NCBI GenBank assembly: GCA_030280995.1
Contig: JASXTE010000011.1
Location: forward strand, 23,615,317 to 23,679,316
Source of the DNA: Hemileia vastatrix
Taxonomy: Eukaryota; Basidiomycota; Pucciniomycetes; Pucciniales; Zaghouaniaceae
Direction: 5' to 3'
DNA length: 64,000 nt
Shown piece after piece: positions 55,101 to 64,000 of the stretch. Position 1 is the stretch's first letter, and every line of letters starts with the position of its first letter. A program made the translations under genes and the position numbers. The notes beneath the pieces were generated by a model, which did no database searches, was not told the origin of the DNA, and saw only the letters and a list, made by a program, of their open reading frames with translations.

Positions 55101-58100
55101 AAATGAAAATGACATTTTGCTCAATCATTGCACAATAAGTAGTTTGATATTGCCAAAATTTCATCCTGATGAATTTTCAAAACTCATCAGGACACTTTCT
55201 TTGGTTTAACAAAAAAAATTATATATAGTGCAAGTTTAGCCCTGGTGGTGCACATTTTATCTAAAACCTCTACTTGTTATTGATAGTGGGAATTTTCCTT
55301 AGATTTTTTTTCTTATTTTATCCCTTTTATTTTGCTTTTTTATTGCTCATATTGCTTTGGATATCAATTTTTAATTTTTAAAATAAATAATTTTCATACT
55401 CTTATACCCTTATTTAAAAATATATGATTAAAAGTGGAACACCACCTGGTATGCATTTTTCACACAAGTTATTACTATAGTAATAATGTTAAAAATATAA
55501 TAATGACAAAAAATTAATCAAATGGTAAATTTAAATGACACAGAAAGATCAAATTCCAGTGTAAATTTTAATAAGAAATCCCTTTTGAGATTAAGAAGAT
55601 TTGCTGTATGCCTACTCTCAATTATAAAAGTGTCCAGAACAAGTTCAGCCGAAATTGTGCCGGACACTTTTGGTTGCATGAAGTCATATGAGATAAATTC
55701 TGTCTATGGCAAAAAAAATGATATTTCAATCAATTATTGAAGTAAAGAATTTTTAATATTGTAAATTTGTCCCCTGGAAGTCTGTCCAAACCTCAGTTAA
55801 AAATTTGTTAGGTGAAAAATTTTTTATCTTTAAAAAAAATTAAATTTTATCAAATTTAGCCCTGATGGCACCCATTTGGTTCAACACCTATACTGGCTCT
55901 TGAAGGCAGGAATTTTTCTTGATTTTTTCTTTTTCATATTTGATCTCTTTTACTTTACTTTTTTATCACTCATGTTACATTTGGATATTAATTTAAAATT
56001 TTGAAAAAGAAATCATTTTCATATTTTTTTTAACTTTTTTTAATAATATTATAAAAGGTGTAATATAACATGGCATGCATTTGGCGCACAAGTTTTTTCT
56101 ATATTAATAAAATTAATAAAATTCTAATGACAAAAAATTAATCAGATAATAAAATATGAATAACACAGAAAGATCTAATACCATTTGACATGTTTTAAAA
56201 AAATAACAGTTGCACTGAAGAAGACCTGCACCCTAGCTACTCTCCATCATAAAAGTGTCCAGCACAAGTTTGGCCGAACTTGTGCTGGACACCTTTGGTC
56301 AGGTGCAGTCAGATGGGATCAATTCTCTCTATGGAAATGAAAAAAATTATTTGATAAGAAACTTCACTAGATGTAGTTTGATATAGCTGAATTATTCACC
56401 TAGAGTTCATCCAAACCACAGGTACACAATTTTTTATCTGTAAAAAACAATCAGTTTAGTACAATTAATCCCTGACGGCTCTCATTTGCTTCAACATCTC
56501 TACTGGCCTTTGATATTAGCAATAATACTTGGAGTTCGTTTTTCATATTTGATTGCTTTAACTTAATTTTTTATTCCTCATATTGCTTTTGGATATCAAT
56601 TAATAATTTTTAAAATAAATTATTTTAATATTTTTATACATTTTTTTAATAATATTATAAAAGGTGTAACATCACTCAGTATGCATTTGGCACACAATTT
56701 TTTGCTATACTTATATAATTAATAATATAATTAAGACAAAAAATTAATCAAACAATATGTATGAGTGAGGCACAAAGATAAAATACCAGTAGACATGTTT
56801 GTAAGAAATACCAGATGAACTGAAGAAAAATTCTACCCCAGCCACCCTCCATCATAGAAGTGTCCAGCACAAGTTCGGCCAAACTTGTGCTGGACACTTT
56901 TGGTCATGTGCAGTCAGATGGGATCAATTCTCTGTATGGCAACAAAAAATTTTTTTTATCAAATTTCACTAGAAGTAGTTTGGTTTAGCTGAATCATCCA
57001 CCTGCTGTTCTTCCCAATATCAGGTGTATAATTTTTTATCTTTAAAGAAAAGGTCACTTATTACAATTAAACCCTTATGGCTCCCATTTGCTTTAACACC
57101 TCTACTGGCTCTTGATAGCAGGAATTTTACCAGTATTTTTTTGATATTTTAACTCTTTGACTTTTATTTTACTCTTTTATTCCTCTTTTTACTTTTAAAT
57201 TTCTATTTAATTTTTGTAAAACTAATCCTTTCCATATTTACTTACGTCTATTTTAAAAAATTATTGAAGGTATAACTTCACATGGTATGCATTTGACACA
57301 CAAGTTTTTGCTATACTAATAACATTGATAATATAATGGTGATAAAATATTAATCAGATGATAAATATGAAAGATACAGACTGATCATATACCAGTAGAC
57401 ATGTTAATGAGAAATACAAGATGAAGTAACTGAAGAAAATTTCCACCCAAGCTACTCTCCATTATAAAAGTGTCCAGCACAAGTTCGGCAAAACTTGTGC
57501 TGGACACTTTTAGTCACTTGCAGTCAGATGGAATCAATTCTCTATATGGCAACAAAAAAACATTTTTTTATTAAACTTCACTACAAGTAGTTTTGTTTAG
57601 CTGAATTATCCACCTGTTGTTCTTCCCAAACTCAGGTGTATAATTTTTTATCTTTAAAAAAAGGTCACTTATTACAATTTAGCCCTGATGGCTCCCATTT
57701 TTTTTAACACTTCTACTGGCTCTTGAGAGCAAGAATTTTACTAGTATTTTATTTTTCATAATTGATCTCTTTGAGATTAATTTTACATTTTTATCCCTCA
57801 TATTGCTTTTGTATATCAATTTATTTTTTGTAAAACAAATCATTTTCATATTTTTTTACCTTTATTTAATAATATTATAAAAGGTGTAACATCACCCGGT
57901 ATGCATTGGGCACACAAGTTTTTGCTATACTTATAATATTAATAATATAATGGTGACAATAAATTAATCAAATGATATATATGAGTGAGGCACAAAGATC
58001 AAGTACCAATGGACATGTTTATAAGAAATATTAGATTAACTGAAGAAAAAATCTACCCTAGCTACTCTCCATTATAAATGTGTCCAGCACAAGTTCGGCC

Positions 58101-59205
58101 GAGCTTGTGCTGGACACTTTTTGTAGCATGCAGTCTGGTGTGATCAATTCTCTCTCAATCATTGAACTAGAAGTTGTTTGATATGGCTAAATGGTTATGC
58201 TGAAGTTTTTTTAAACCTCAGATTGGCACTTTTTTGTTTTTCAAAAAAGCAATTTTAGTCCAAGTTTAGCCTCACTGGTGAACATTTGCCCCAACATATC
58301 TACTTGCTCTTGATGGCAGTAATTTTATTTTAATTTTTTATTTCATATTTGATTCCTTTAATTTTACCTTTTTATCCCTCATATTGCTTTTGTATATCAA
58401 TTTATTTTTTGTAAAACAAATCATTTTCATATTTTTTTACCTTTATTTAATAATATTATAAAAGGTGTAACATCACCAGGTATGCATTGGGCACACGAGT
58501 TTTTGCTATACTTATAATATTAAAACATAATGGTGACAAAAAATCAATCAAATGATAAATATGAGTGAGGCACAAAGATCAAATACCAGTGGACATGTTT
58601 ATAAGAAATACCAGATGAACTGAAGAAAAATTCCACCCTAGCTAACCTCCATCATAAAAGTGTCCAGCACAAGTTTGGCCGAACTTGTGCTGGACACTTT
58701 TGGTCACATGCAGTCTGATGTGATCAATTCTCTTTATTGAAATGAAAATGAATTTTTCTTCAATAATTGCACTAGAAGTTGTTTGATATGGCAAAATTGT
58801 CATCCTGAAGTGTTGGTAAAGCTCCAGTGGATTTTTTTTTATTTTTACAAAAAAGAAATTATAGTCCAAGTTTAGTGCCACTGGTGGGCCTTCACCCCAT
58901 CATGTCTACTTGCTCTTGATGGGAGGAATTTCACTTTAATTTTTTATTTCATATTTGATCCCTTTAATTTTACCTTTTTATCCCTCATATTTCTTTTGCA
59001 TATCAATTTATGTTTTGTAAAACAAATCATTTTCATATTTTTTTACCTTTATTTAATAATATTATAAAAGGTGCAACATCACCCGGTATGCATTTGGCAC
59101 ATGAGTTTTTGCTATACTTATAATATTAATAACATAATGGTGACAAAAATTTATTAAATGATAAATATGAGTGATGCACAAAGGTCAAATACCAATTAAT
59201 CAATA
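52190..59205. repeat. Tandem satellite, about 605-bp unit, 11 palindrome-centred copies
   Basis: Palindrome centres start at 52592, 53198, 53803, 54413, 55021, 55630, 56255, 56860, 57470, 58080 and 58660 (spacing 606, 605, 610, 608, 609, 625, 605, 610, 610, 580). The arm is GTGTCCAGCACAAGTTCGG followed directly by its reverse complement. In several copies four more A/T bases pair on each side (46 bp in total, 58656-58701). About 130 bp further lies a second, looser inverted repeat (e.g. TCCTGATGA/TCATCAGGA at 55175-55205). Each unit also has conserved AAAAGGTGTAACATCACCC, GTATGCATTTGGCACACAAG and GAGTGAGGCACAAAGATCAA blocks. No coding frame is conserved among units. Confidence 0.9.
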
Positions 59206-60240
59206 GTTCTTTTTAATATTATAAATTTTTTGATTAAATAAAATGGTAATAATGAATTATATTTTTCATCCACAATTCCACTCTAATGATTCCCACTGCA
59301 CAAAAAGGGTTCACTTGGTCCTTTCTTTACTGCTTGTGCATATATTTTATTGCCCACCATACTACAATTTTTTGTAGTGATTATCCCACATCTGATTCAG
59401 GAATATTTTTAAACAATATAAGTTTTTTTTACAAAAGACCTTATCATATCCAATATCCCACAAAAAATACAACCTGTTTTTGTATTAAAGCCTGTTAATT
59501 ATTAAGAAATTGTTAAAATAATTAGATTAGACCCTGTCACAGCTAGATCCATACCAACCAACCTAAAGTCTTTTCAATATTGAAAACAATTAAATAAAAT
59601 TATGATATCATACTAAATTATGGGCACCAACCATAATTCAGCACTTCTCATTTGCTCTGCTACAAAATGAGTGCATGTAGCATTTTTCTAACGTCGGACT
59701 GTTTTTCTTCCTTCCCTCACACCTTTAGTCCAGAATGAAAATTTAGTATGAGTTTTGGTCAAAATGGTTTGCCAGTGTTATCTGCATGCAATATGAATTC
59801 ATATTGCATATTTCTATTTATGCATAAAATATACTCGTTAAGCATCATTTTTTTTGCATTTTTCAATCATTATGCATATTTATGCATATTCATATGCATA
59901 TTCATTATACAGATTTTTATGCATATTAATATATTTTATTCATATACATATATGCACCTTTTTTTTGCATATTCAATATGCATATTTTTAATGCATATTC
60001 AATATGCATATTTTTATGCATATTCAATATGCATATTTTTTATGCATAATCACTATGCATATTTTTTATGCATATTTTTATGCATATTTATTCTTCATAG
60101 TCATTATGCATACACTTTGGATAGGCATTTCACATCAATTTTTGGCATGCAATAAGTATCCACCATGCAAATTCAAATGCATATGCATCTATATCATATA
60201 TGCAACATATATTCAAGTTTAATATTTGAATATTAAGGTA
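59206..60240. repeat. ATGCAT-rich AT tract with a 24-bp palindrome
   Basis: 59786-59809 is a perfect 24-bp palindrome centred on GAATTC (arm ATGCAATATGAA). From about 59820 to 60200 the word TATGCATATT recurs about 15 times, in part at a 24-25 bp spacing (ATGCATATTCAATATGCATA). The frames across it (rich in Tyr, Ile, Phe, His) follow the repeat and are not genes. 59206-59780 holds nothing I can support. Confidence 0.6.
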
Positions 60241-60451
60241 TGCTAAGTGATGTTGTTCAACCTTTTGCCAAACCTGAGATTAACTGATGTTCAAAGTGGT
60301 TCTTAAGCTCTGCTCAAGGAGGGATTGTTCTGGATTCAATCTGTGACAGTTTATTTTTTCAATGTTTTTTCATCAGATTTAAAAACATCTTTCTGACAGT
60401 TTCAGGATGATTTCCCAACAGTTTCCTGAAAATTCCTAATAGTTTCAAAAA
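60241..60451. other. Right subterminal region with ACAGTTT repeats
   Basis: Four related words (GACAGTTTA, GACAGTTTC, AACAGTTTC, AATAGTTTC) lie between about 60344 and 60448, next to the right inverted repeat. Subterminal short repeats are known transposase-binding sites in CACTA elements; a similar role here is inference. Confidence 0.4.
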
Positions 60452-60492
60452 GAGGGAACTGCTAGCAGTTCACCCCCAGATTTCCTGTGGTG
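60452..60492 (-). repeat. Right terminal inverted repeat
   Basis: Reads inward on the minus strand from CACCACAGGAAATC to GTTCCCTC and contains the 16-bp palindrome GAACTGCTAGCAGTTC. It matches the left end at 35 of 41 positions. Confidence 0.85.
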
Positions 60493-60495
60493 AGT

Positions 60496-60665
60496 GGGGA
60501 AAAATGTTTGCTGACAGATGAAATGGACCTTACAGAGTCAGATCTCAGGCATCTGGAGGTTCTTATGTTTTGGAAGAGTTGGATGGTGCAGTCTTGAAAA
60601 AGAGAGTGGATGCAGACCATGTGAAGAGGTTCTATCCCAGAGGCACTAGGCATGTAGAAGCTTGA
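60496..60665 (+). pseudogene. Integrase, copy D, C-terminal part right of the insertion
   Basis: Resumes the integrase: WGKMF (AD)RWNGPYRVRS-like text is frameshifted, then SYVLEELDGAVLKKRVDADH and VKRFYPRGTRHVEA, with the stop at 60663-60665. Copy A ends PRGTRSEED at the equivalent place. Confidence 0.75.
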
Positions 60666-60802
60666 CTCAGCAATGAGGATAAACTATGGAACGTTCTTTA
60701 AAATTTGGAATTTTTGGTGTTGCAGAGCAACTTTTGTGTTGGAAACCTTTTGTTAGAAGGTAGCCATGGGTGGAGCTTCTAGATTTGATCTTGGCAAGTG
60801 TA

Positions 60803-61188
60803 GGGGTAACTGATGGGCTGGCTGCTCTGTAGAACAGTTACCCCAGATTGTCTGTTTCCAACCCTTTCTCTTAATTTGGTTGAACCCTAGTATTGGTTTC
60901 TTTTCACAGGTTTTAGTCCTCTATGACTTTAAACTGGAATTTCCTTTGGTTTTCAAGTGCTGGACTTTTCACTCTAATTGGTTTGGGTTTATTGTGTTGG
61001 ATGTTGTGTTTTTGTTAGAAGGTACACAGGGGGGGCTTCAAGATTTTATTTTGGCAAGTGTGGGGGTAACTGATGAGCTGGCTGCTCTGTAGAACAGTTA
61101 CCCCAGAATGTCTGTCTCAAGTCTTTTGTTTTTCCTAGTTGAATTCTAGTTCTGTTGTTTATTATTAAGGTTTAAGTCCACTACGACT
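60803..61188. other. Two repeat modules between pol and asORF2, copy D
   Basis: Hairpins GGGGTAACTG/CAGTTACCCC at 60803-60844 and 61063-61104, each followed by an AGTC-N6-GACT site (60915-60928, spacer CTCTAT; 61175-61188, spacer CACTAC). The loop reads ATGAGCTGGCTGCTCTGTAG in the second, the complement of the loop in A and B. These are the same two tandem modules as 19310-19694 in copy A. Confidence 0.55.
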
Positions 61189-61473
61189 TTAAACTGGTTT
61201 GGGACTGGCTTCTTTATCTTAGGTACTTTTGGATTGGTGGTGTATCACTGGTGGTCTCCCATCATTTTTACTTATTGGAGGGAGCTCACCCAGTGATCAT
61301 TTCTATGGACCAGACTTTCTATTATTGGACCATCTATGGAGCTGGACTTTCTTTGATTTTGCAGTTATGTTTTTTCTAGATAGCAGTTTTAGATTATTTT
61401 CTTTTTTCTCTTTTTTTCTTTTAATTTTTATGGGGGTTGTTTAAAATTATAAAATCAAAAATATAGGGTGTTA

Positions 61474-61690
61474 CCACATCAGGGTCACCTGGATGTGGGC
61501 AAGCATTGGTGGGAAAAGGCTCATCAATTGGCCAGGAAATGCTATTTTCTTTTTTTATTTATTTCATTTATTTCTGTATTTCATTATTTTTATTATCTTC
61601 TGTAATTTCTAAATTTTTTTGTTTTTTCTTTTTTGTTAATCATTTAAAATATTTCATTGTGTATCCACATCAAGGTGCACTTGGATGTGG
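61474..61690. other. Paired CCACATC...GATGTGG quasi-palindromes, copy D
   Basis: 61474-61498 (AGGGTCACCTG core) and 61665-61690 (AAGGTGCACTTG core), the counterparts of 18996-19020 and 18832-18857. An impure TTTTTA-type tract (complement) follows at about 61828-61882. Confidence 0.5.
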
Positions 61691-61944
61691 GTAAGGTATC
61701 AGGGGATCAGCTCATTGATTGGCTGGGGGATACCAATTCTATATATAATTATTAATTTCATATTATTTTATTTAGTTCATTTATATTTTATTTTCAAATT
61801 TTCTTATGATTAGTAGTTTATTTAGAAAAAAAAATAAAAATAAAATAAAAATAAAAAAAATAAAATATAATAAAAAAAAATTCTGAAATTATTTTTATCA
61901 ATTGTTTTATATTATTATTATGTTTCTAATCTTTTTTCAGGAGC

Positions 61945-63483
61945 TCATTGCCTGGATGATGATGCTTTTGGAGGCTGGTCCGGATTGTGATGTTGTTTTT
62001 GTTTTTTGTTGGGATTGTGGGAAGCACTGTGTTCTTTGTAGTGCATCCTGCTGGAGAGATTATATGGATTGTAATGGGCAGGAATTAGATTAGAGGGAAG
62101 TTCAGAGGAGGAAGAAGAATAGGCAGGAATGGAGTGCAGGAAGGTGTGCTTAATGATCCTAGACATCTTCCAGTGGTTTTCCAACAGGCGCTTTCTCAGG
62201 GATTTTTCAAAGTCATTTAAAGGTCCATGGAGGGCAAAGGCTTTTAGCATGTTGGAACACATGGTGCTTAGGTGTTTTTTCATGTCTCCATAATCCAGGG
62301 TCAAAGAAGTTTCTAGAGGTTGGCCAACTCCAATAGTAGATTCAGGAGGAGGGGTGCCAACTAGACAAGAAGAATTGGATCAGTAATTATTTTTGTTGAA
62401 GAAATGGGATGAATAAATTTGTTACTTAAAGATTGGAAGCTCATCAAATTTGTAAGCAGCCGGAATTTGGATCTCTGAAGATTTTGGAATGGTCATAGTG
62501 GGTGGATCAATCAGGAAAAGATATGGATTCTCTTGGTCTTCCTCTGAAAGATTTTGAGAAGGTGAGCTAGGAGGTTGATGTTCCTGGGGCCTAGTTGGAG
62601 CAGTGGGATAGTTGTTTTTGTTGTGGTTGTTATTTCTGCTGGATTCAGCTGGAGGAGGTGCTGGTGATGGAGTACCAGGGTTGTTAAAAGATGGAGCAGG
62701 AGAGGGTAATTTGGAAGCAGATTGATCTCTTCTAGATGGAGCTTTTGAAGGGATGGAACTGTCAGAAGAATATTTGGCTGACAGAGGAGAGGTGTAGTCT
62801 TTTTGTCTTAACTGGGGACGAAGTTGTTGCTTTGTTTCAGTGTTGGGTGCTCTGGTTTCTTCTTGGGGTCCTCTGGCAGGTCTCCTAGAAGTTTGGGAAA
62901 ATTTGGAGTTTTTGGACCTTGGAAGGGTTTGCTGCATTGCTCTGGGAGCAGTGGGAGGTGATTACGTAGAGTTTTTTTTCGTTGATTGATTGAATTTGGC
63001 TGTTTTCCAGTTGTTTTTGGAGGTTTTGAGCCTGATTTTCACTGTCTAGTGAGGTGGACAGGCCACCTGGACGCGGTCTAGAAGCCTAGGAGCTGATTTT
63101 GAAGCTTTTGGAGCTAATTTAGCAGAGATAAAAGCACTTTCTTGGGAAGCTAAGGCTGGTCTTTTGGGAAGAGTTCTGGATCTTCTGGAAGGTGCTGAAG
63201 ATAAAGAGGAAGAGGAAGGACCAAGCTCTGGGGATCTGGTAGGGGATCTGGAGATGTATTTTTGAGAAGGTGAAGAAGGAGGAATAGGGTAGTTGGCATC
63301 TCTGTCACATTTTTTCTTTTTGGAGTAGCAAGAATCACAAGCCCTGTTGTAGAATTTGGCTTCAGGAGTTGGAAGAGTGAATGTGCAAGGTCTGCACATG
63401 TGGATGCACTGTTTGTAGGCATAGTCCTTGGGAGAAGTGAAGCAAGGAAGAGTAGGAAGGTCAACATCAGGAGGTCCAGCCAT
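61945..63483 (-). pseudogene. asORF2, copy D (best-preserved antisense zinc-cluster gene)
   Basis: Exon 1 63483-62430, 69-bp intron 62429-62361 (donor decayed from GT to TT, acceptor TCTAG), exon 2 62360-61945. Joined, 1470 nt in phase: 489 codons and a stop. N-terminus MAGPPDVDLPTLPCFTSPKD. The cluster is YKQC-IHMCRP-C-15 residues-CDSC-YSKKKK-CDRD (the first Cys is Tyr here, but the loop Cys remains). It is followed by SRSPTRSPELGPSSSSLSS, a Ser/Pro/Asn-rich middle and ENPYLFLIDPPTMTIP. Exon 2 has LSTMCSNMLKAFALHGPLND, then FEKSLRKRLLENHWKMSRII and a basic tail (NPNKKQKQHH). Only two in-frame stops (near 63046 and 62965) interrupt it. It runs antisense to the retrotransposon and converges on pol. 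Transcription factor or nucleic-acid-binding activity is inferred only. Confidence 0.8.
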
Positions 63484-63636
63484 GATCTGTGGTGAGAAAA
63501 GATGATGGAAAGAGATATAAAGGAGATTTTTTGTCAGTGATGGGTAGATGATGAAGTGTAGGTGGAAGTTCAGCAGGTTGGCTGTAGAGGTGTTCTGTAT
63601 GAAATTGGCTGTGTCTATTTTATGCAAAATGCTGGT

Positions 63637-63895
63637 AGTCCATCAAGACTCTGAACTGAAAAATCTATGGTATCAAGATTAGTCCATCAAGACTTTAAAC
63701 TGAAAAATATATGATATCAAGATCAGTCCATCAAGACTTTAAACTGAAATCTGGTTTCTGTTAGTCCTCCAAGACTTTAAACTGGCTGGTTTCAAGATTT
63801 ATCAAGACTAGTCTGTCAAGACTTTAAACTGAACACTGTGTTAGTCCCCCAAGACTTTAAACTGAGGATTGTTGTTGGTTGAGTCCCCCAAGACT
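63637..63895 (-). promoter_or_regulatory. Seven AGTC-N6-GACT sites upstream of asORF2, copy D
   Basis: Sites start at 63637, 63681, 63725, 63763, 63810, 63843 and 63882. Spacers are CATCAA, CATCAA, CATCAA, CTCCAA, TGTCAA, CCCCAA and CCCCAA. The nearest is about 155 bp from the asORF2 start. Nearly all are followed by TTTAAACTGA or TATAAACTGA. A GGGGGTAA at the window edge starts the next hairpin module. Confidence 0.65.
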
Positions 63896-64000
63896 ATAAA
63901 CTGAGGAATGGGTTTTGTTGTTGGAGTTGGTTTTGAAAGATTGGTGGAGGGTATCCACAAGGGGAGCCTCCAAATTTAGCAAAGGCAAGTTTGGGGGTAA

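Larger units (their letters stand above)
50596..60492. mobile_element. 9.9 kb TIR element (CACTA-like ends) carrying a palindromic satellite
   Basis: Ends are inverted repeats of 41 bp with 35 matches (50596-50636 and 60452-60492), starting CACCATGGGAAATCTGGGG and, on the other strand, CACCACAGGAAATCTGGGG. The insertion is flanked by AGT on both sides (50593-50595, 60493-60495). Copy C shows the uninterrupted GAGTCAGTGGGG, so the 3-bp duplication is directly demonstrated. A 3-bp duplication and a CAC start are known for the CACTA/EnSpm group, but CACCA is not its canonical end, so the class is an inference. No transposase is recognisable inside, so it is probably non-autonomous. Contents: an AT-rich left arm, short repeats, 11 units of a 605-bp satellite and an ATGCAT-rich right arm. 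Confidence 0.8.
43100..64000 (+). mobile_element. Ty3/gypsy copy D, inserted in the LTR of copy C
   Basis: Plus-oriented: 5' LTR 43100-44194, primer site, gag 44285-45550, protease, RT, RNase H, integrase (split by a 9.9 kb insertion), then hairpin modules and asORF2 on the minus strand. The window ends before asORF1 and the 3' LTR. Its frames are the longest of the three gag-pol copies, which suggests that it is the youngest or best preserved. Confidence 0.85.

Noticed and set aside
52592..58697. CRISPR-like array
   Set aside because: Regular spacing of palindromes suggested it, but the unit is 605 bp with homologous (not unique) spacers in a eukaryotic transposon.
59748..60155. Open frame of 135 codons rich in Tyr, Ile, Phe and His
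   Set aside because: It follows the repeated TATGCATATT word; the repeated peptide is a by-product of the DNA repeat and has no start context or homologue that I recognise.
50596..60492. Helitron or plain satellite block instead of a TIR element
   Set aside because: The 41-bp inverted ends, the 3-bp AGT duplication and the empty site in copy C fit cut-and-paste insertion and not a helitron, which has no target duplication or inverted ends.
1..64000. tRNA, rRNA or other RNA genes
   Set aside because: No cloverleaf boxes or rRNA-like conserved blocks were noticed on reading; a tRNAscan or Infernal run would be needed to exclude them.

Overview
The window is almost entirely nested, decayed mobile DNA from an AT-rich, repeat-packed eukaryotic genome. 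I read it as fungal, most likely a basidiomycete and plausibly a rust (Pucciniales). The reasons are short GT-AG introns of 49 and 69 bp, a Ty3/gypsy reverse transcriptase with a FIDD active site followed by a GIRRF(V/L)WEY block, and repeated proteins with fungal Zn2Cys6-like cysteine spacing. The taxon is an inference. I see no intact single-copy host gene, rRNA, tRNA or CRISPR array.

The dominant family is one large Ty3/gypsy LTR retrotransposon, present as five copies (E, A, B, C, D). Copy A (13719-27466, minus) is complete: 5' LTR, tRNA-Lys-type primer site, Gag with a CCHC knuckle, protease, reverse transcriptase, RNase H and integrase. A roughly 5 kb 3' extension, polypurine tract and 3' LTR follow. 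The extension carries two spliced genes on the opposite strand (asORF1, 191 codons; asORF2, about 489 codons). Each has an N-terminal six-cysteine cluster with CX2CX6CXnCX2CX6C spacing. Between them lie clusters of an inverted repeat, AGTC-N6-GACT, whose half-sites are constant while the spacer varies. I propose these are operator sites for the element's own zinc-cluster proteins.

Layout: 1-3686 is the 3' end of copy E. 3687-13718 is older AT-rich sequence with a Ty1/copia pol relic, a PIF/Harbinger transposase relic, an old LTR fragment and gene-like exons. 13719-27466 is copy A, holding a 771-bp solo LTR of another family. 27467-27731 continues the gene-like sequence split by A. 27732-31151 is the 3' part of copy B. 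31152-43099 is copy C, inserted in asORF2 of B, with an 840-bp TTTTTA microsatellite. 43100-64000 is copy D (plus), lying head-to-head with C.

Copy D integrase is interrupted by a 9897-bp terminal-inverted-repeat element (50596-60492) with a 3-bp AGT duplication; copy C supplies the empty site. This insertion holds no transposase that I can recognise. It contains a tandem satellite of about 605 bp whose eleven centres are near-perfect palindromes of up to 46 bp. All gag-pol copies carry stops or frameshifts, and three different catalytic aspartates are replaced by tyrosine in three copies, so nothing here looks autonomous today.
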